From contig JAQVUQ010000108.1 in the NCBI GenBank assembly GCA_028699365.1, positions 1-8,167 of the forward strand: a DNA stretch of 8,167 nt, read 5' to 3'. The stretch's first letter is position 1, and every line of letters begins with the position of its first letter. The position numbers and the translations under genes were made by a program. This document shows positions 6,832 to 8,167 of the stretch, piece after piece. The notes beneath the pieces are model-generated. The model searched no databases. It saw nothing but the letters and a program-made list of their open reading frames with translations, and was not told the origin of the DNA. Source of the DNA: UBA5359 sp028699365 [NCBI: bacterium]. Its GTDB lineage: Bacteria; UBP13; UBA5359.

Positions 6832-8049
6832 ATGAAGCAAGGTAGTTACGATTGGGTGAAAGAAGCTAACATGACGTCATGGTGGCTTTCCTGGAATGAT
6901 CTTAGGTGGCCCTCTCCTGATGTTATTTCCGGATGGGAGCGACGCGCTGATGAATTCAGCCGGTTGGGCGTCAACGCGGTGACAACGTTCGGCTTCCATT
7001 TTCGCTGGGATTTCCTCAATCATTGGGAACTGTATAACGGCATATTGAGTAATATAGTGGAGATTTGTCATGACCGGGGTATAAAGGTTGTGGATCATCA
7101 CAGTAATGTTTACTCTCATCGGGCAAGGAATTCGACCGATAGGCGGAATATAGCCGTTTCTCAGGCTCACCACCTGCCCTTTTATCCGGATTCCTGGGAG
7201 AACATGCAGGTTAACGGAAAAAGGATGTCCGATTGGAGAATCATTAGCGCCAGGACCGGGGCGGCTGCATATAGCGAAGGATATAACGCTGAGATGTTTT
7301 GCCCTAATAATCCGGATTTTAGAGAAGAATATCAAGCGTACGTTTCTAAATTGATCAACAACACAGGGATAGATGGATTAATGTCCGACGATACGGCTTT
7401 CCCTGAGATTTATTCATGTGTATGCAGGCATTGCACTGAGAAATACCGGCAAAGAACCGGTCAGGATATTCCGGCATCTGAAAGCCGGGATTTCTGGGGC
7501 AATTACGATTCAGCATTGTTTCAGGAATGGGTAGCTATGCGGTACGAATCCACCACCGAATTCTATGCAGGAGTAAAATCGGCTATGCCGGAAAATGTTG
7601 CTTTGTGGGGATGCAGTTGTGGCGATATTATGCCTTACAAGGTAAAGCAGGCGCATAGCTACGAAATGTGGATAGAACACATGGATGCAGTGTTTATTGA
7701 GATATATCATAAGCTTGACCTGGAAAGGGACAGGAATAGAATTTTTGCAGAACTTACGGCTGCCTCATCATTGGCAAACTATGTCAAAAAACCGTTACTG
7801 GTAATCTGCTACTCCGACCGGAAAGAGGATTTTGATAAGTGGGGTAGTATTTTAGAGGATTTTAATGCCAGACCATGGTTCTGCCGGCAAGTCAGAGCCA
7901 ACCAACCGGTGCCGGAAGAAGAGATTCTTCAAGGTGGTTTTCCCTATGTCGAATCCAGGGTTGCGCCTAAGGCGGATTGCGGCGTGGTGTATTCAAAGAG
8001 ATTAAAGGACTATTTTGGCCATGAAAACCCTGAATACTATAATAACTAA
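6832..8049 (+). CDS. TIM-barrel putative glycoside hydrolase, apparently C-terminally truncated
   Basis: 405 residues from ATG 6832. A GTG at 6814 is in frame but lacks a ribosome site, while GGGAG (6816-6820) and GGAAAG (6823-6828) precede 6832; the choice is moderate. No signal peptide. The N-terminal part reads as a TIM barrel: WWLSWNDLRW, then strand-like segments GVNAVTTFGFHFRW, IKVVDHH, IDGLMSDDT (D186, D187), VALWGC, DAVFIEIYH (E290) and KPLLVICYSDR. C196-x-C198-x-x-C201 followed by a TGQDIP segment matches a motif common in uncharacterised glycosidase-like barrels of the GHL6/GH42-like type (CPNNPDFR also fits). D186/D187 and E290 are candidate acidic residues only. The last ~25 residues (ADCGVVYSKRLKDYFG, then NPEYYNN) look like the opening of a trimerisation/GATase-like domain, which then ends at TAA, so about 200 or more residues expected in relatives seem to be missing. 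It may be a cytoplasmic glycosidase or a decaying gene. The substrate is unknown. Confidence 0.78.
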   Translation: MKQGSYDWVKEANMTSWWLSWNDLRWPSPDVISGWERRADEFSRLGVNAVTTFGFHFRWDFLNHWELYNGILSNIVEICHDRGIKVVDHHSNVYSHRARNSTDRRNIAVSQAHHLPFYPDSWENMQVNGKRMSDWRIISARTGAAAYSEGYNAEMFCPNNPDFREEYQAYVSKLINNTGIDGLMSDDTAFPEIYSCVCRHCTEKYRQRTGQDIPASESRDFWGNYDSALFQEWVAMRYESTTEFYAGVKSAMPENVALWGCSCGDIMPYKVKQAHSYEMWIEHMDAVFIEIYHKLDLERDRNRIFAELTAASSLANYVKKPLLVICYSDRKEDFDKWGSILEDFNARPWFCRQVRANQPVPEEEILQGGFPYVESRVAPKADCGVVYSKRLKDYFGHENPEYYNN

Positions 8050-8084
8050 AGTCATGCAGTTTTCGGGTAAAGTTGAAAGAAAGT

Positions 8085-8091
8085 AGGAAGG
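8085..8091 (+). promoter_or_regulatory. Ribosome binding site of the right-edge gene
   Basis: AGGAAGG ends 1 base before the ATG at 8093; its AGGA core (8085-8088) is 4 bases away, a short spacing. An in-frame TAG at 8084-8086 rules out any earlier start for that frame. Confidence 0.5.
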
Positions 8092-8092
8092 C

Positions 8093-8167
8093 ATGTTAGG
8101 ATACCTCTTGAAAGACACCGCGATGCTTAACAGCCGCGGGTTTATATCGCAGCCAAACATCATAGTA
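8093..8167 (+). CDS. Start of a further gene (3' partial), product uncertain
   Basis: A frame opens with ATG 8093 behind a purine-rich site and stays open for 25 codons to the window edge. The peptide begins MLGYLLKDTAMLNSRGFI and continues SQPNIIV. The RGFISQPNIIV stretch is reminiscent of the first blade of sialidase/BNR-repeat proteins, which often read G-[F/Y]-x-x-x-P-[S/N]-[I/V]-[I/V], but 25 residues cannot settle this. No signal peptide is evident. It lies 43 bases after the preceding stop on the same strand and is probably part of the same operon. Confidence 0.45.
   Translation, partial: MLGYLLKDTAMLNSRGFISQPNIIV

Noticed and set aside
6877-7335. 152-codon minus-strand reading frame
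   Set aside because: Antisense to the barrel protein whose + strand reading has clear motifs; no independent support.

Overview
The window carries one co-oriented run of carbohydrate-active genes on the + strand: four recognisable genes (the first cut by the left edge) and the opening codons of a fifth cut by the right edge. Spacing is tight (41, 17, about 81 and about 43 bases), no strong terminator is visible between them, and no credible minus-strand gene was found. This looks like an internal part of a polysaccharide or glycoside utilisation operon. No transporter, regulator, RNA gene, mobile element or CRISPR array is visible.

Layout. Positions 1-1778 encode the C-terminal part of a right-handed beta-helix protein with an 'SDPSF...DIGCY' closing segment and a terminal LamG/concanavalin-like domain. 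Positions 1820-5473 encode a 1217-residue exported protein: signal peptide, N-terminal CBM-like beta-sandwich, a TIM-barrel-like putative glycosidase core of a family I cannot name, a GATase-like domain as in beta-galactosidase trimerisation regions, an F5/8 type C (CBM32-like) domain and a C-terminal NPCBM domain. Positions 5491-6750 encode a signal-less (alpha/alpha)6-barrel glycosidase resembling GH63 / MGH1-type enzymes. Positions 6832-8049 encode a signal-less TIM-barrel putative glycosidase with a CxCxxC motif, which appears to stop just as a second domain would begin. A final reading frame opens at 8093 and runs off the window.

How the genes may work together (inference). The exported multi-CBM protein, and probably the beta-helix/LamG protein (its N-terminus is outside the window), would bind and cut a complex glycan outside the cytoplasm. 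The two signal-less enzymes would trim imported oligosaccharides or small glycosides inside. The glycan cannot be named from sequence; CBM32 and NPCBM modules are often linked to galactose- or hexosamine-containing glycans.

Organism. Roughly balanced GC, purine-rich Shine-Dalgarno sites, a standard Sec signal peptide and large proteins combining beta-helix, LamG, CBM32 and NPCBM modules suit a bacterial polysaccharide degrader, for example in the Planctomycetota/Verrucomicrobiota/Lentisphaerota group, Armatimonadota or a similar uncultured lineage. The sequence gives no phylogenetic marker, so this is only a guess.

The most interesting items are the unassigned catalytic core of the 1217-residue protein, the apparently truncated fourth gene, two strong perfect hairpins inside the second gene, and a tiny vestigial-looking reading frame with a good ribosome site in the 6751-6831 gap.
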